Shown here: positions 33,643 to 43,083 of the stretch, piece after piece
Position numbering within the stretch: the first letter of the stretch is position 1
How the letters are laid out: each line of letters starts with the position of its first letter
Assembly: GCF_900106835.1 (NCBI RefSeq)
Contig: NZ_FNNR01000011.1
Location: 97,107-161,106 of the forward strand
DNA: 64,000 nt
Reading direction: 5' to 3'
Source: Arthrobacter sp. cf158
GTDB taxonomy: Bacteria > Actinomycetota > Actinomycetes > Actinomycetales > Micrococcaceae
Notes under the pieces: model-generated
Told to the model about the DNA's origin: nothing
Seen by the model: the letters and a program-made list of their open reading frames with translations, nothing else
Databases searched by the model: none
Made by a program: the position numbers and the translations under genes

Positions 33643-34524
33643 CTAGAAGCCCTGGCTCAGGACCAGGCCCAGTGAGAACAACAGGCTGTATCCGAGGTTG
33701 ATCAGGCCGGTCTGTTTGAGCACGGGGATGAGGCTCTTGCGCTTCTTGCCGTTGACCATGAGCCATGCCGGCATCAGGCATGCCGGGATCAGCAGCAGCA
33801 CGATCAGCATCCACGGTTTGGTGGGAGCCAGGACGATCACCAGCAGGATGGCGACGGCCAGCATCAGCACGTAGCTCTCACGAGCGTGGCGGTCACCAAG
33901 CCGAACGGCCAAGGTCCGTTTGCCGGCAGCCGTATCCGTGGGGATGTCCCTGACGTTGTTGGCCATCAGGAGGGCACAGGCAATCAAGCCTGTGCCGATC
34001 GCACCGATCACGGCGGCCAGGCTCACCTGGCCGGCCTGCGTATACGTGGTGCCCAGCGTGGCCACCAGACCGAAGAACACGAACACGAAGACGTCGCCGA
34101 GGCCCATGTAGCCGTAGGGGTTCTTGCCCCCGGTGTAGCCCCAGGCTGCCAGGACACAGCCGATGCCCACCAGGATCAGCCACCAGGCCTGCGTCATGAT
34201 GACCAGAATCAGGCCACACACCATTGCTGCTCCGAACAGGGCGAACGCAGCCCACTTAACTTGCTCCGGCTTCGCGGCGCCGGAACCGACCAGGCGCAGG
34301 GGACCCACCCGGTCTTCATCGGTGCCGCGGATTCCGTCGGAGTAGTCGTTGGCGTAGTTCACGCCGATTTGGAGCAGCAAGGCAACCAGTGCAGCCAGGA
34401 TCGCGTTCGGCAGCCGGAAAGCCTGGAGTTCGTACGCTGCTGCCGAACCGATCAGGACGGGCGCGATCGCCGCGGGCAGTGTGCGGAGCCGGGCTCCTTG
34501 AATCCATTGTGCAGCTGTCGCCAC
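33643..34524 (-). CDS. menA: 1,4-dihydroxy-2-naphthoate polyprenyltransferase
   Basis: This is a 293-residue UbiA-family membrane enzyme that prenylates and decarboxylates DHNA to demethylmenaquinone. The first Asp-rich motif is NYANDYSDGIRGTDED (about 56-71), the second is NNVRDIPTDTAAGKRTLAVRLG, and eight or so hydrophobic segments follow. It starts at GTG 34524 with GAGG about 8 nt upstream. It is last in the menB-menE-menA gene order on the minus strand. Confidence 0.93.
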   Translation of the reverse strand: MATAAQWIQGARLRTLPAAIAPVLIGSAAAYELQAFRLPNAILAALVALLLQIGVNYANDYSDGIRGTDEDRVGPLRLVGSGAAKPEQVKWAAFALFGAAMVCGLILVIMTQAWWLILVGIGCVLAAWGYTGGKNPYGYMGLGDVFVFVFFGLVATLGTTYTQAGQVSLAAVIGAIGTGLIACALLMANNVRDIPTDTAAGKRTLAVRLGDRHARESYVLMLAVAILLVIVLAPTKPWMLIVLLLIPACLMPAWLMVNGKKRKSLIPVLKQTGLINLGYSLLFSLGLVLSQGF

Positions 34525-34585
34525 GTGTAGTACCTCGTGTATTTCGCGGTTGATCTTAAGTCAGGTGTGCGGGGGAAGAACGTGT

Positions 34586-35725
34586 CTATTGTCCCTGATG
34601 CAGCTCGGAAAGCCGGTCAATCATGGCCATCCGGTCCGGTTTTCCGTTGGGGAGCATGAGCAATTCCTTGTCCGCCAGCACGGTCTTGGGTGCCAGTTTG
34701 CCGAGCGCGGCCTCGCGGCGGGACGTGAAACCTTTGATTCCGTCAGGGCTGGGGTCCTTCACTGCCACGTACGCCGCAACGGCTTGTCCCCATTCGCGCG
34801 ACGGGACGCCGGCAACGAAGGCCGCGGTGACGTCGTCGAGTTCTTCGAGCTTGCTTTGGATGTACGCGGCGGAGGCTTTGACGCCGCCGGTAATGATGAC
34901 GTCGTCGGCACGGCCCAGCACGGTGAGTTTGCCGTCGTCGGACAGTTCGCCGAGGTCGCCGGTGATGTACCAGCGGACGCCGTCTTCCTCGAAGAACGCT
35001 GCCTTTGAGGCGCGGGCGGCGTCCAGGTAGCCCGCCGCCACGGTATCGCCACCCAGAAGAACGCGGCCTTCCAACTCGCCTTCGCCGATGCGGACCTCGA
35101 CGCCGTCAAGGGGCTCACCGTCGTAGACACACCCGCCGCAGGTCTCAGCTGAGCCGTAGGTGGTGACCACAGTGAGGCCTTCGGCGTGTGCGGTGGCCAG
35201 CAAATCCGGGGACGCCGGGGCGCCACCCAGGAGGATGGCGTTGAAGCGACGGAGCACGGCGAGGGTTTCCGGCGCGGGGGAGTCCAGGAGCCGTTGCAAT
35301 TGCGTGGGCACCAGGGACGTGAAACGGATCTTGTCCGTCAATTCCTCAGCGGCAGCGGTGAAGGCCTCGGGGGTGAAGCCGTTCGCTTGGTCCATTACCC
35401 ACGGACGCGTGCCGGCGTAGAGCGAGCGGACCAGGACCTGAACGCCGGCCACGTACTGCAGCGGGAGCGCCAGCAGCCACTGGCCTTCGCCGCGCAGCGC
35501 CATGGCCGTGGACACGGAGGATGCTGCGAGGGCGTCAACAGTGAGGACGGTCGCCTTGGGTGTCCCCGTGGATCCAGAGGTGCGGACCACCACGGCTGCC
35601 TCGTCCACGTGGGTCTCCACCGGAACCGCGCGCGGCACGCCGTCTTCATCCACGACGATTTCGACGGCGGGGCCCTCACCGTGGAGGGCAGCCATCAAGG
35701 CCTTCAGTATGGGATCGATGTCCAC
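34586..35725 (-). CDS. menE: o-Succinylbenzoate-CoA ligase
   Basis: This is a 379-residue acyl-CoA synthetase (ANL family). The P-loop-like VVVRTSGSTGTPKATVLT is at about 46-63, with YGSAETCGGCVYDG and YITGDLGELSDDGKLTVLGRADDVIITGG following. It is shorter than the roughly 450-residue E. coli MenE but typical of actinobacteria. It activates o-succinylbenzoate for MenB. The GTG start at 35725 is 9 nt after menB, with AGGA upstream. Confidence 0.9.
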   Translation of the reverse strand: MDIDPILKALMAALHGEGPAVEIVVDEDGVPRAVPVETHVDEAAVVVRTSGSTGTPKATVLTVDALAASSVSTAMALRGEGQWLLALPLQYVAGVQVLVRSLYAGTRPWVMDQANGFTPEAFTAAAEELTDKIRFTSLVPTQLQRLLDSPAPETLAVLRRFNAILLGGAPASPDLLATAHAEGLTVVTTYGSAETCGGCVYDGEPLDGVEVRIGEGELEGRVLLGGDTVAAGYLDAARASKAAFFEEDGVRWYITGDLGELSDDGKLTVLGRADDVIITGGVKASAAYIQSKLEELDDVTAAFVAGVPSREWGQAVAAYVAVKDPSPDGIKGFTSRREAALGKLAPKTVLADKELLMLPNGKPDRMAMIDRLSELHQGQ

Positions 35726-35734
35726 GGGTGAGTC

Positions 35735-36685
35735 CTAGAAGTAGTAGGGGAAGTTTGACCAGTCGGGGTCGCGCTTCTGGAGGAACGCTTCCTTGCCTTC
35801 AACGGCTTCGTCGGTCATGTAGGCCAGGCGGGTGGCTTCGCCGGCGAACACCTGCTGGCCGGCCAAGCCGTCGTCGGCCAGGTTGAAGGCGAACTTGAGC
35901 ATGCGGATGGCCTGGGGGGATTGACGGGCGATGTCCGCCGCGTATTCCAAAGCGACTTCTTCCAGGCGCTCGTGATCCACGGCCTCGTTGACGGCACCCA
36001 TGGTGACCATGTCTTCAGCGGAGTATTCGCGGGCCAGGAAGAAGATTTCGCGCGCGGCTTTTTGTCCGATCTGGCGGGCCAGCAGCGCAGAGCCGTATCC
36101 GGCATCGAAACTTCCCACCGTGGCGTCTGTCTGCTTGAACTTGCCGTGCTGGCGCGAAGCGATGGTGAGGTCGCTGACCACGTGCAGCGAGTGGCCGCCG
36201 CCCGCCGCCCAACCATTGACGACGGCGATGACCACCTTGGGCATGGTCCGCATGAGCCGCTGGACTTCAAGGATGTGGAGCCTGCCGGCACGGGCGGGAT
36301 CGATGCTCTCCTGGGTTTCCCCCTCTGCATAGCGGTAGCCGTCCCGTCCACGGATCCGTTGGTCGCCGCCGGAGCAGAATGAGTGGCCGCCGTCCTTCTC
36401 GGACGGTCCGTTGCCCGTGAGGAGAACCGTGGCGACGTCCGGTGTCATGCGGGCGTGGTCCATGGCCCGGTAGAGCTCGTCAACGGTGCCCGGGCGGAAC
36501 GCATTGCGCACCTCGGGGCGGTTGAAGGCGATACGGACCGTGGGAAGGTCCTTGACTGTGCCGTCCGCCGAGCGTTCAACCTGCCGGTGGTAGGTCATGT
36601 CCTTGAAGTCGTCGAAGCCGGATACAGTGCGCCAGCGCGAGGGGTCAAAGACGTCGGAAACCTTGGCGGGGAGATGGTTGTTCAC
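35735..36685 (-). CDS. menB: 1,4-dihydroxy-2-naphthoyl-CoA synthase
   Basis: This is a 316-residue crotonase-fold enzyme closing the second ring of the naphthoate. It shows FCSGGDQRIRGRDGYRY (oxyanion hole), NGWAAGGGHSLHVVSDLTIAS and TVGSFDAGYGSALLAR, all MenB signatures, and the conserved DPDWSNFPYYF end. TAGACT (36697-36692) ends 6 nt before the GTG start, so menB probably starts a leaderless men transcript of its own. Confidence 0.93.
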   Translation of the reverse strand: MNNHLPAKVSDVFDPSRWRTVSGFDDFKDMTYHRQVERSADGTVKDLPTVRIAFNRPEVRNAFRPGTVDELYRAMDHARMTPDVATVLLTGNGPSEKDGGHSFCSGGDQRIRGRDGYRYAEGETQESIDPARAGRLHILEVQRLMRTMPKVVIAVVNGWAAGGGHSLHVVSDLTIASRQHGKFKQTDATVGSFDAGYGSALLARQIGQKAAREIFFLAREYSAEDMVTMGAVNEAVDHERLEEVALEYAADIARQSPQAIRMLKFAFNLADDGLAGQQVFAGEATRLAYMTDEAVEGKEAFLQKRDPDWSNFPYYF

Positions 36686-36706
36686 AGTCCGAGTCTAGTA
36701 ATGGCC

Positions 36707-37144
36707 TTAGCTGATGCAGAACTCGTTGCCCTCGGGGTCGGCCATGGTGTGCCATTCGTGCGGTCCTTGGTTGGCTGTCCAGAGGTGTTTGGCGCCGCGG
36801 GCTTCCAGTTCCTTGCGCACCACGTCCTTGTCCCTGCCGTCCAGTCTCACGTCCCAGTGAACCCGGTTCTTGACGCTCTTTTGATGCGGGTCTGTCTGGA
36901 ACAGTATGCGCCGGCCCGTCTTGGGATCGGTGTCTTCGGCGGGAACGATCGCGCAGCCTTCGGCCCACACGAGCTTGCCGTTGTGAGTGATGGTCTGGTC
37001 TTCGGTGGCGAACCCTTGCTCGATCATGGAGCGGATGAATGCCTCGTCCTGTGGTTCTACGTTCCACTCGAGGGTCTGGGCCCACCAATCGGCCAGCACA
37101 TGGGGCTTTTGGCAGTCGACGACTACCTGGATGTTGAGTGTCAT
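36707..37144 (-). CDS. VOC (glyoxalase-like) family protein
   Basis: This is a 145-residue protein of the vicinal-oxygen-chelate fold, glyoxalase_6 type: MTLNIQVVVDCQKPHVLADWWAQTLEW at the start, HWDVRLD in the middle and MADPEGNEFCIS at the end. His/Glu positions could bind a metal, but no substrate can be inferred. TAGCTT ends 6 nt before the ATG (leaderless). It lies 21 nt upstream of menB but has its own promoter signal. Confidence 0.82.
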   Translation of the reverse strand: MTLNIQVVVDCQKPHVLADWWAQTLEWNVEPQDEAFIRSMIEQGFATEDQTITHNGKLVWAEGCAIVPAEDTDPKTGRRILFQTDPHQKSVKNRVHWDVRLDGRDKDVVRKELEARGAKHLWTANQGPHEWHTMADPEGNEFCIS

Positions 37145-37236
37145 GCCCCTAAGCTATTCCCCGCGCTGGGGGCTGGGTAGGGCTTCGCGGTCAGTTCCGG
37201 TCCTGGTTGGGACGGCTGGCCGCTGAAAGGGAGTGA

Positions 37237-37290
37237 TTTTCTCCAACGTTGGAAAATGTGCGCACATTATCTTGACATATTGTCATGACA
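37237..37290 (+). promoter_or_regulatory. Cluster of palindromic operators before the second sugar transporter
   Basis: Three palindromes lie in 54 nt: CCAACGTTGG (37243-37252, LacI-like with central CG), AATGTGCGCACATT (37255-37268), and overlapping TGACATATTGTCA and TGTCATGACA (37273-37290). TTGACA (37272-37277) could be a -35, but no clean -10 was found. The gap 37145-37410 has no gene. Confidence 0.55.
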
Positions 37291-37410
37291 TAGATCACAG
37301 TTGGTGCAGGAAAGGCTTTTCCTAGCAGCCAGTGCGGCCTCCGGAACCGCGCCCTGCTTCCTTAGCCAGGCCGCCATGGCCGGCAAGCCCCGTGAGAAAA
37401 GGACAGAGCA

Positions 37411-38685
37411 TTGTCAGAGCAGACACGCATCTCCAGCATCAGCCGCCGGCAGTTCGGATTGACGGCCTTGGGCCTCTCAGCCCTTGCCGTTGGTCTTTCT
37501 GCCTGTGGGGGCGGGGGTGCCTCCACTGATGGAGGAGCCAAGACCCTCCAGTTGGTACTTTCCGGGGATACCAACCAGGGCGGAGCCTTCGCGGCCGCCG
37601 CCGCGAAATACAAGGAAGCCACAGGAATCACCATTGAGGTGGTGGATGTACCCACCGCGGACATCACCACCAAGCTGAAGAACGCAGCCACTGCCAACGA
37701 CCTCCCGGCGCTGGCCCGGGTGACAGGCCTGGACCCTATCTGGGTCAACCAACTCCAGGACCTCAGCGATATCGCGAAGGCGAGGAACATCGATGAAAAG
37801 TTCCTGCAGACGGCACCGGATGGAACACTCCCGGCCATCCCGTCGGACCTCACCGCCGTAGGCCTGTTTGTGAACAAGAGCCTCTTCGACAAAGCCGGGG
37901 TGGCCTATCCCACCGCCATCGAAAACAGCTGGACCTGGGACGAATTCGTGGTAGCCGTGAACCAGGTCCGCGAGAAGGCCGGAGCCAAGTACGGAGTGGT
38001 GATGGACCGTTCCGGCCACCGCCTCCGCGCCATGATGTACCAGTTCGGCAGTGACGCCTTCGCCAAGAACGGGGATAAGTACGCGTGGGACGACCAAGCC
38101 GTGGAGACCCTTGAGTACTTTCAGAAAATCAATGACGACGCCACCATGCCCAAGTCCGTGTGGCTTAGCGGCGAGGACGGCAATGCCATGTTCAAGAGCG
38201 GGCAGGTGGCTGCCTACTACTCGGGCAGTTGGCAGGTTGCGGACTTCAACAAGAACATCAAGGACTTTGAATGGTTGTCCGTGCCGCTCCCCAGGAAGGT
38301 AGTCAACGCCACCAATCTCGGTGGCGGCTTCATGGTGGCGTTCAAGGACACTGGGGCCGATGAGGAAGCCAAAAAGTTCATCGACTGGTTCTATGACGAC
38401 GCGAACTACACCGAATTCGCACAAATCGGCGGCTACTTGCCGGTCAAGGAAAGCCTCACAGTGAAGTACCCCTTCCAGCAGGCCTCCTTCGAGCTCTACC
38501 AGCAGCAGATCGCCGGAAACGAGGCCAAGGGTGACAACGCCATCAAGCGCGTCGTGGCCGAAGCCTACGCTGAGACCCCCTTCTCCGGTGATCCGTTGAG
38601 GGAGGAAACGGTGAAGATGCTGGGCGGCAGCCAGGATGCCAAGACCACGGTGGAGAACATCGTGAAGCTTTACAACGGAGCCTAG
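37411..38685 (+). CDS. Sugar-binding lipoprotein of a second CUT1 importer
   Basis: This is a 424-residue family 1 solute-binding protein. The start ISRRQFGLTALG has a twin-Arg pair, and the lipobox is LSAC (Cys about 31). The TTG at 37411 was chosen for AAAAGGA 7 nt upstream. DPIWVNQLQDLSDIA, AAYYSGSWQVADF and IDWFYDD are usual in this family. Two permeases and a lyase-like enzyme follow in the same direction, so uptake of an oligosaccharide, perhaps uronic-acid-containing, is inferred. Confidence 0.87.
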   Translation: MSEQTRISSISRRQFGLTALGLSALAVGLSACGGGGASTDGGAKTLQLVLSGDTNQGGAFAAAAAKYKEATGITIEVVDVPTADITTKLKNAATANDLPALARVTGLDPIWVNQLQDLSDIAKARNIDEKFLQTAPDGTLPAIPSDLTAVGLFVNKSLFDKAGVAYPTAIENSWTWDEFVVAVNQVREKAGAKYGVVMDRSGHRLRAMMYQFGSDAFAKNGDKYAWDDQAVETLEYFQKINDDATMPKSVWLSGEDGNAMFKSGQVAAYYSGSWQVADFNKNIKDFEWLSVPLPRKVVNATNLGGGFMVAFKDTGADEEAKKFIDWFYDDANYTEFAQIGGYLPVKESLTVKYPFQQASFELYQQQIAGNEAKGDNAIKRVVAEAYAETPFSGDPLREETVKMLGGSQDAKTTVENIVKLYNGA

Positions 38686-38688
38686 GCC

Positions 38689-39633
38689 ATGGCCAATTCG
38701 ACCCTGAGCCCGGCGCTGAAGCCGGAAATGCCTGGCTCACCTGTGGTGCGGAGCAAGTCCCGGCAGCGGCGGCGCAACCGCTATGTGATTGCTCCCCTGA
38801 TCCTCATCGGCGTCAACGTGGTGCTGTTCCTGGTGTTCTTCGTCTGGCCCGGTGCCCTTGGACTGATCTATTCGTTCACGGACTACCGCGGCGTTGGCAA
38901 GCTGAACTTCATTGGCTTGGCCAACTTTCAGAAACTGTTTGCGGACAGCACGTTCTATGCGGCGCTGACCCGGACATTCCTGTACACCGTACTGTCAGTG
39001 CCCTTGGTGTACGTGTCTTCCCTCGGCATTGCCTCACTGTTGGTGAGCAAAGCCACCAGGGGGAGGACCGCAGCCAAGGTGATCATCTTCCTCCCCTGGC
39101 TGATCTCTCCAATCGTGGTGGGTGTCATCTGGAAGTGGATGTTCGGCCAGGACTTCGGCTTCGTCAATTTCGTGATCTCCACGGTGGGCGGGAGCCCTGT
39201 TCCTTGGTCCAGCAATGGCAACCTCGCACTGATGGTGGTCATTTTCGCCTCGGCCTGGGGCGGAACGGCCTTTAACATGCTGCTGTTCATTGCTGCCTTG
39301 AAGAACATACCGGAGGCTCTTCTGGAGGCGGCCGAACTGGACGGAGCCAACGCGTGGCAACGGTTCCGCCACATCATCCTGCCCGGCATCGCGCCGACGT
39401 CGTTCATGGTGATCCTGCTGTCCACCATCCACGCCATGAAGGAGTTCGCCATGATCCAGGCGCTCACCAATGGTGGTCCGGGAACCGAGAACACCTTGAT
39501 CGTCCAGTACATCTACAAGACCGGCTTTGAGCAATCCAAGGTGGGCTACGCCAGTGCGGCCTCCATGGTGCTGATGGTGGTCTTGTTGGCCATCGCGCTC
39601 ATCCAGCTGCGCTTCAACAAGAAGAAGGGCTGA
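38689..39633 (+). CDS. ABC sugar permease (MalF/UgpA type)
   Basis: This is a 314-residue permease with six membrane segments. The EAA loop is EAAELDGANAWQRFRHIILP near residues 216-235, with FTNGGPG-like ALTNGGPGTENTLIVQYIYK after it, typical of CUT1 permeases. The Arg-rich N-terminal tail (SKSRQRRRNRY) is cytoplasmic. It starts 3 nt after the binding-protein stop, with GGAG upstream. Confidence 0.88.
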   Translation: MANSTLSPALKPEMPGSPVVRSKSRQRRRNRYVIAPLILIGVNVVLFLVFFVWPGALGLIYSFTDYRGVGKLNFIGLANFQKLFADSTFYAALTRTFLYTVLSVPLVYVSSLGIASLLVSKATRGRTAAKVIIFLPWLISPIVVGVIWKWMFGQDFGFVNFVISTVGGSPVPWSSNGNLALMVVIFASAWGGTAFNMLLFIAALKNIPEALLEAAELDGANAWQRFRHIILPGIAPTSFMVILLSTIHAMKEFAMIQALTNGGPGTENTLIVQYIYKTGFEQSKVGYASAASMVLMVVLLAIALIQLRFNKKKG

Positions 39634-39636
39634 ACC

Positions 39637-40533
39637 ATGGCAACAGCTACCAAGATGCCCCCCACTGCTGCCCCGCGTGGAAGTGCCCCGCGGGGAAACC
39701 GCAGAGCCCGGGCCAACCCGAAGAAGATGTCCGCTCCGCTGACGGCCGTGTTGTGGGTCATTGTGGCCATCTATGCCCTCCCGCTGCTGTGGTTCCTCCT
39801 CAGCTCGTTCAAGCCGGGCAGTGAGCTTTTCAGTTATCCGCTGTCCATGCTTCCCCGTGAATGGACGTTCCAGGGGTTTGTGGATGCGTGGGAACGCGTT
39901 GATTTCGCCAGATACTTCCTGAACACTGCCACGGTTGCCCTGGTCACCACTGTGCTGACGGTGTTCTTCAGCGCCTGCACCGGCTACGCGCTGGCCAAGT
40001 ACAACAACAAGGGCACACGGCTGTTTTTCGTGTGCATCCTGGCCACCACCATGCTGCCTACCGAAGTGATCCTTAATCCCACCTTCTCGGTGATCCGGGA
40101 TCTGGGCCTCTACAACTCCCTGGCGGGCATCATTGTGCCGTCGGTGCTGACAGCCACCGGGGTCTTCATGTTCCGCCAGTTCTTCCTCACTGTTCCGGAT
40201 GACCTGCTGCACTCTGCCCGGATCGATGGCGCGAGCGAGCTTGCCATTTTCTTCCGCATCATGCTGCCGCTGTCCAAGCCGATCCTGTTTACGTTGGCCA
40301 TCTTTTCTTTCCAGTGGCGGTGGAACGACTACATCTGGCCGTTGATCGTGTTGAACGATCCCAAGTGGTACACCCTGCAGGTGGCGCTCCGGAGCATTGT
40401 GGGTGCGGAGAACATCGATTGGCCCGTTCTGCTGGGAGCATCGGTCATCTCCATCCTGCCCTTGGTGCTGGTCTTTGCGGTGTTCCAGAGATACGTACTC
40501 AATGCTGATGTCAGCGCCGGACTGAAGGACTAG
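39637..40533 (+). CDS. ABC sugar permease (MalG/UgpE type)
   Basis: This is a 298-residue permease and the partner of the preceding gene, 3 nt away. Its EAA-like loop is LLHSARIDGASELAIFFRIM (about 188-207), with MFRQFFLTVPDD just before. The N-terminal 35 residues are Pro/Arg-rich and cytoplasmic. No ATPase is encoded in this cluster either, pointing again to a shared ATPase elsewhere. Confidence 0.88.
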   Translation: MATATKMPPTAAPRGSAPRGNRRARANPKKMSAPLTAVLWVIVAIYALPLLWFLLSSFKPGSELFSYPLSMLPREWTFQGFVDAWERVDFARYFLNTATVALVTTVLTVFFSACTGYALAKYNNKGTRLFFVCILATTMLPTEVILNPTFSVIRDLGLYNSLAGIIVPSVLTATGVFMFRQFFLTVPDDLLHSARIDGASELAIFFRIMLPLSKPILFTLAIFSFQWRWNDYIWPLIVLNDPKWYTLQVALRSIVGAENIDWPVLLGASVISILPLVLVFAVFQRYVLNADVSAGLKD

Positions 40534-40540
40534 TGCTCCG

Positions 40541-42307
40541 ATGAATCATCACCTGGTGATGGAAGATGCCCCTGCTTTTATCAGCGGGTTGGTGGACGCC
40601 GCGGACCGCTCCATCGACACCCTGGTGGACGCGCCCGACGGCGGGGCGGCGGCTTTGGCGCATCGTCCCGCCATGGGCAGGTTGCTGGCCATGGCCACTG
40701 TCTACACCCAGCCCGACTCCCGCCACTACCTTTCGGCGGGGCTTCCCGGGCTGATGATGGGGTGCGTCGCACGGCTTGAGTACCTGCAAGGACCCACTGG
40801 CCTGTTCGACGGCACCAACCTGAGCTCCCCGCCGGACTCGGCCTTCACTATCAACGATGCGTGCATGGCCCTGGAGATCATGGATGCGCCCGCTGGACTT
40901 TCTGCCGGCGGCGGGCTGGCCGAGATCGCCACCCGGCTGCGCGCCGTCGTCGGACGTATTACCGACGCCCTGCTCACAGGGGGAGTGCACACGCCCAACC
41001 ATCGTTGGGAGCTGTGCGCCGCGCTGGCGCGGATACATTCCCTGCATCAGTCCGAAGGTGTGCCCCGCCCGGAGATATTGCAGCGCATTGACCAGTGGCT
41101 TGCCGAAGGAGTCGACCAATTGCCGGACGGCATGTACTCCGAACGGAGTCCCCTCTATGCCAGTGCGGTGACCAACCCGTCCTTGGTGGCCATTGCCGAC
41201 CACGCCAACAGGCCTGAACTCCTGGAGCACGTCCGGGCCAACCTGGCCGCCTTCCTGCCATGGTTCAGCAGTGATGGCGTCACGGAGTCCTTGTTCTCCC
41301 GGCGCCAGGACCAGTGGTTCCGTTTCAACGGCGAGGCCTTTCAGCTGTTGTACCGCAGGCTCGCCAGCCAGGACGGTAACGGGGACTTTGCCGCAGCTGC
41401 GGCCTGGCTCCGGCAGTTTCCGTTGTTGGAACCGGCCAAGGCGTTGGCGAGGACCCGTCTGGACCCTTGGCTCCACCTCCAGCTGCCTGAGCGGGAATCG
41501 GCGTTGGGCGGCGGAGAGCTCCCGGCGGCAATGACCCCCGGCCATGCTGTCCTCTCAAGCTGCGGGATCCACCGTTACCGCGAGGCCCGCTGTGTGGCTA
41601 CCATCTTTGGCGGCTGCGACGACGTAGCCTCCGGTGTTGGGTCGGGACTCGCCAGCAATCCCACCTTCCTCCGGTTCGCCCACGGCGACGCGGTGTTGAC
41701 GGATGTACGGCTCTCCAGGAGCTTTTTTGACCTTGGCCCATTCCGCAGCCAAGGGGTCACCCTCCGCGGTTCCGGCGTTCGCCTGACCGAGGACGTTTCG
41801 GCAAATTTCTACCTGCCCCTTCCTGTTGATAAGCACCGGGAGGACGGCCTCTACGCGCTGGGTCATGAGGGCAGGTTCAGCGCGGGCATGGACTTCGGGA
41901 ACCGGCCTGCCGTGGAGCACCGCCTGGCCACATCCATTACGGTGATCCCGCAGATGGCTGAAGGCACGGTGGAACTTGAGCTGGGCTTTGAGGGTGCACA
42001 CACATCGTTCGCCATCGAGTTGACGTTCAGGCCGGGTGGTTTGCTGTCCGGGGTGGAGGAGGAGACCCGCGGCCAGCCAGGCGCCTACCAGTTGACGACA
42101 GGGACAGGGGAGTACCGGGTGGGAGAGGACGTGATCGAGTTTGGTCCCGGCATCGCGGCCGACGCGGACAACCCTCCGGCTTACAACCCTGGGGAGGCGT
42201 ATCGCTACCTGGCGGGCACCAATGCAACGGACGGCGTGAAGGTTTACATCACCGGGAGGACGTCGGGGAGCGTCCGCTTGGCGATAAGGGGGAGGAGTGT
42301 GTCCTAG
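40541..42307 (+). CDS. Probable polysaccharide lyase-like protein (heparinase II/III-type architecture)
   Basis: This is a 588-residue protein without a signal peptide. The N-terminal half is helical and contains THTPNHRWEL-like GVHTPNHRWELCAALARI (about 147-164) and MYSERSPLYASAV (about 200), recalling the Asn/His/Tyr active-site segments of (alpha/alpha)-toroid lyases. The C-terminal half is beta-rich, as in their sandwich domain. The fold call is by pattern only. It starts 7 nt after the permease, so it probably cleaves the imported oligosaccharide in the cytoplasm. Its stop overlaps the convergent protease stop inside CTAG. Confidence 0.6.
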   Translation: MNHHLVMEDAPAFISGLVDAADRSIDTLVDAPDGGAAALAHRPAMGRLLAMATVYTQPDSRHYLSAGLPGLMMGCVARLEYLQGPTGLFDGTNLSSPPDSAFTINDACMALEIMDAPAGLSAGGGLAEIATRLRAVVGRITDALLTGGVHTPNHRWELCAALARIHSLHQSEGVPRPEILQRIDQWLAEGVDQLPDGMYSERSPLYASAVTNPSLVAIADHANRPELLEHVRANLAAFLPWFSSDGVTESLFSRRQDQWFRFNGEAFQLLYRRLASQDGNGDFAAAAAWLRQFPLLEPAKALARTRLDPWLHLQLPERESALGGGELPAAMTPGHAVLSSCGIHRYREARCVATIFGGCDDVASGVGSGLASNPTFLRFAHGDAVLTDVRLSRSFFDLGPFRSQGVTLRGSGVRLTEDVSANFYLPLPVDKHREDGLYALGHEGRFSAGMDFGNRPAVEHRLATSITVIPQMAEGTVELELGFEGAHTSFAIELTFRPGGLLSGVEEETRGQPGAYQLTTGTGEYRVGEDVIEFGPGIAADADNPPAYNPGEAYRYLAGTNATDGVKVYITGRTSGSVRLAIRGRSVS

Positions 42308-43032
42308 CTGGGCAACAGTTCGGGCGGAATGGCGTAGATGAGCACCACCGCCATGAGGTTCTTGGTGGCATGGACAAAGTAGGAGAACATCAGGTTCTTT
42401 CCGGTCCAGACGTAGACCGCAACCAGCACCACGGCCATGCCCAGATAGGGTGCCAAGGCAGATAACGCCAGGCCCTCCCGGCCCACCACGTGGATGGAGG
42501 CGAAGACCAGCACGGAGATGGCGCAGCACACCCAGATGTTCAGATACCGTGACAACTTGCCGATCAACAGGTGCCGGAAGAGGTATTCCTCAACGAACGG
42601 TCCAAGGATCACCAGCAGCGGCACCATCAGCCATGCCGGTACCTGCTGCAGCAGGCCCTGAATGCCCACTTGGTTCTGCGAACTTTGGGCGGTGCCGAAC
42701 GCCGCCACCAGGATGGCCGTCAAAATCAGCATGACCACGATGGCGAGGGGGACCATGCCCAGCGTGAACCACGGACGGGTGCCCAGGATCCTGAGGTCGC
42801 GGCCGGCCACGCGCCAAGCAGACGCCACCGCGAATATTCCGACGCCGGCATAGAAGATCGCGTTGACGGCGTAGGACGCCGTGGCGGGGTCGGCAAACAA
42901 CTGCAGCATCAGCCGTTCCACCCCTTCGCCGTCAAGGGTGAAGTATGCAGTGAAGCCAAGATAGGCGGCCACGGCAATGGCATCGAGGGCAGAGAACCTG
43001 TACAGAGTTGCCTTGGTGGAAAGAGTGCCCAT
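42304..43032 (-). CDS. CPBP-family intramembrane glutamic endopeptidase
   Basis: This is a 242-residue membrane protein of the CAAX-protease/bacteriocin-processing (Abi) family. Motif 1 is EEYLFRHLLIG (Glu148-Glu149), motif 2 His is in VFASIHVV (His181) and motif 3 is SYFVHATKN. It has about seven membrane segments. TAGGCT ends 6 nt before the ATG (leaderless). No bacteriocin or peptide substrate gene lies beside it. Substrate unknown. Confidence 0.87.
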   Translation of the reverse strand: MGTLSTKATLYRFSALDAIAVAAYLGFTAYFTLDGEGVERLMLQLFADPATASYAVNAIFYAGVGIFAVASAWRVAGRDLRILGTRPWFTLGMVPLAIVVMLILTAILVAAFGTAQSSQNQVGIQGLLQQVPAWLMVPLLVILGPFVEEYLFRHLLIGKLSRYLNIWVCCAISVLVFASIHVVGREGLALSALAPYLGMAVVLVAVYVWTGKNLMFSYFVHATKNLMAVVLIYAIPPELLPS

Positions 43033-43047
43033 GTGACCAGCCTAGCT

Positions 43048-43076
43048 TTGCTGGAAGAGCCTCGCTTGGCTACACT
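43048..43076 (+). promoter_or_regulatory. Promoter of the metal-importer operon, predicted leaderless
   Basis: TTGCTG (43048-43053), a 17-nt spacer and TACACT (43071-43076) lie only 7 nt before the ATG at 43084. A transcript would start at or next to the start codon. Confidence 0.6.
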
Positions 43077-43083
43077 TTTCGGT

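Noticed and set aside
42571..43083. N-terminal extension of the metal-binding lipoprotein
   Set aside because: The extension precedes the lipobox signal peptide and covers the promoter; ATG 43084 fits far better.
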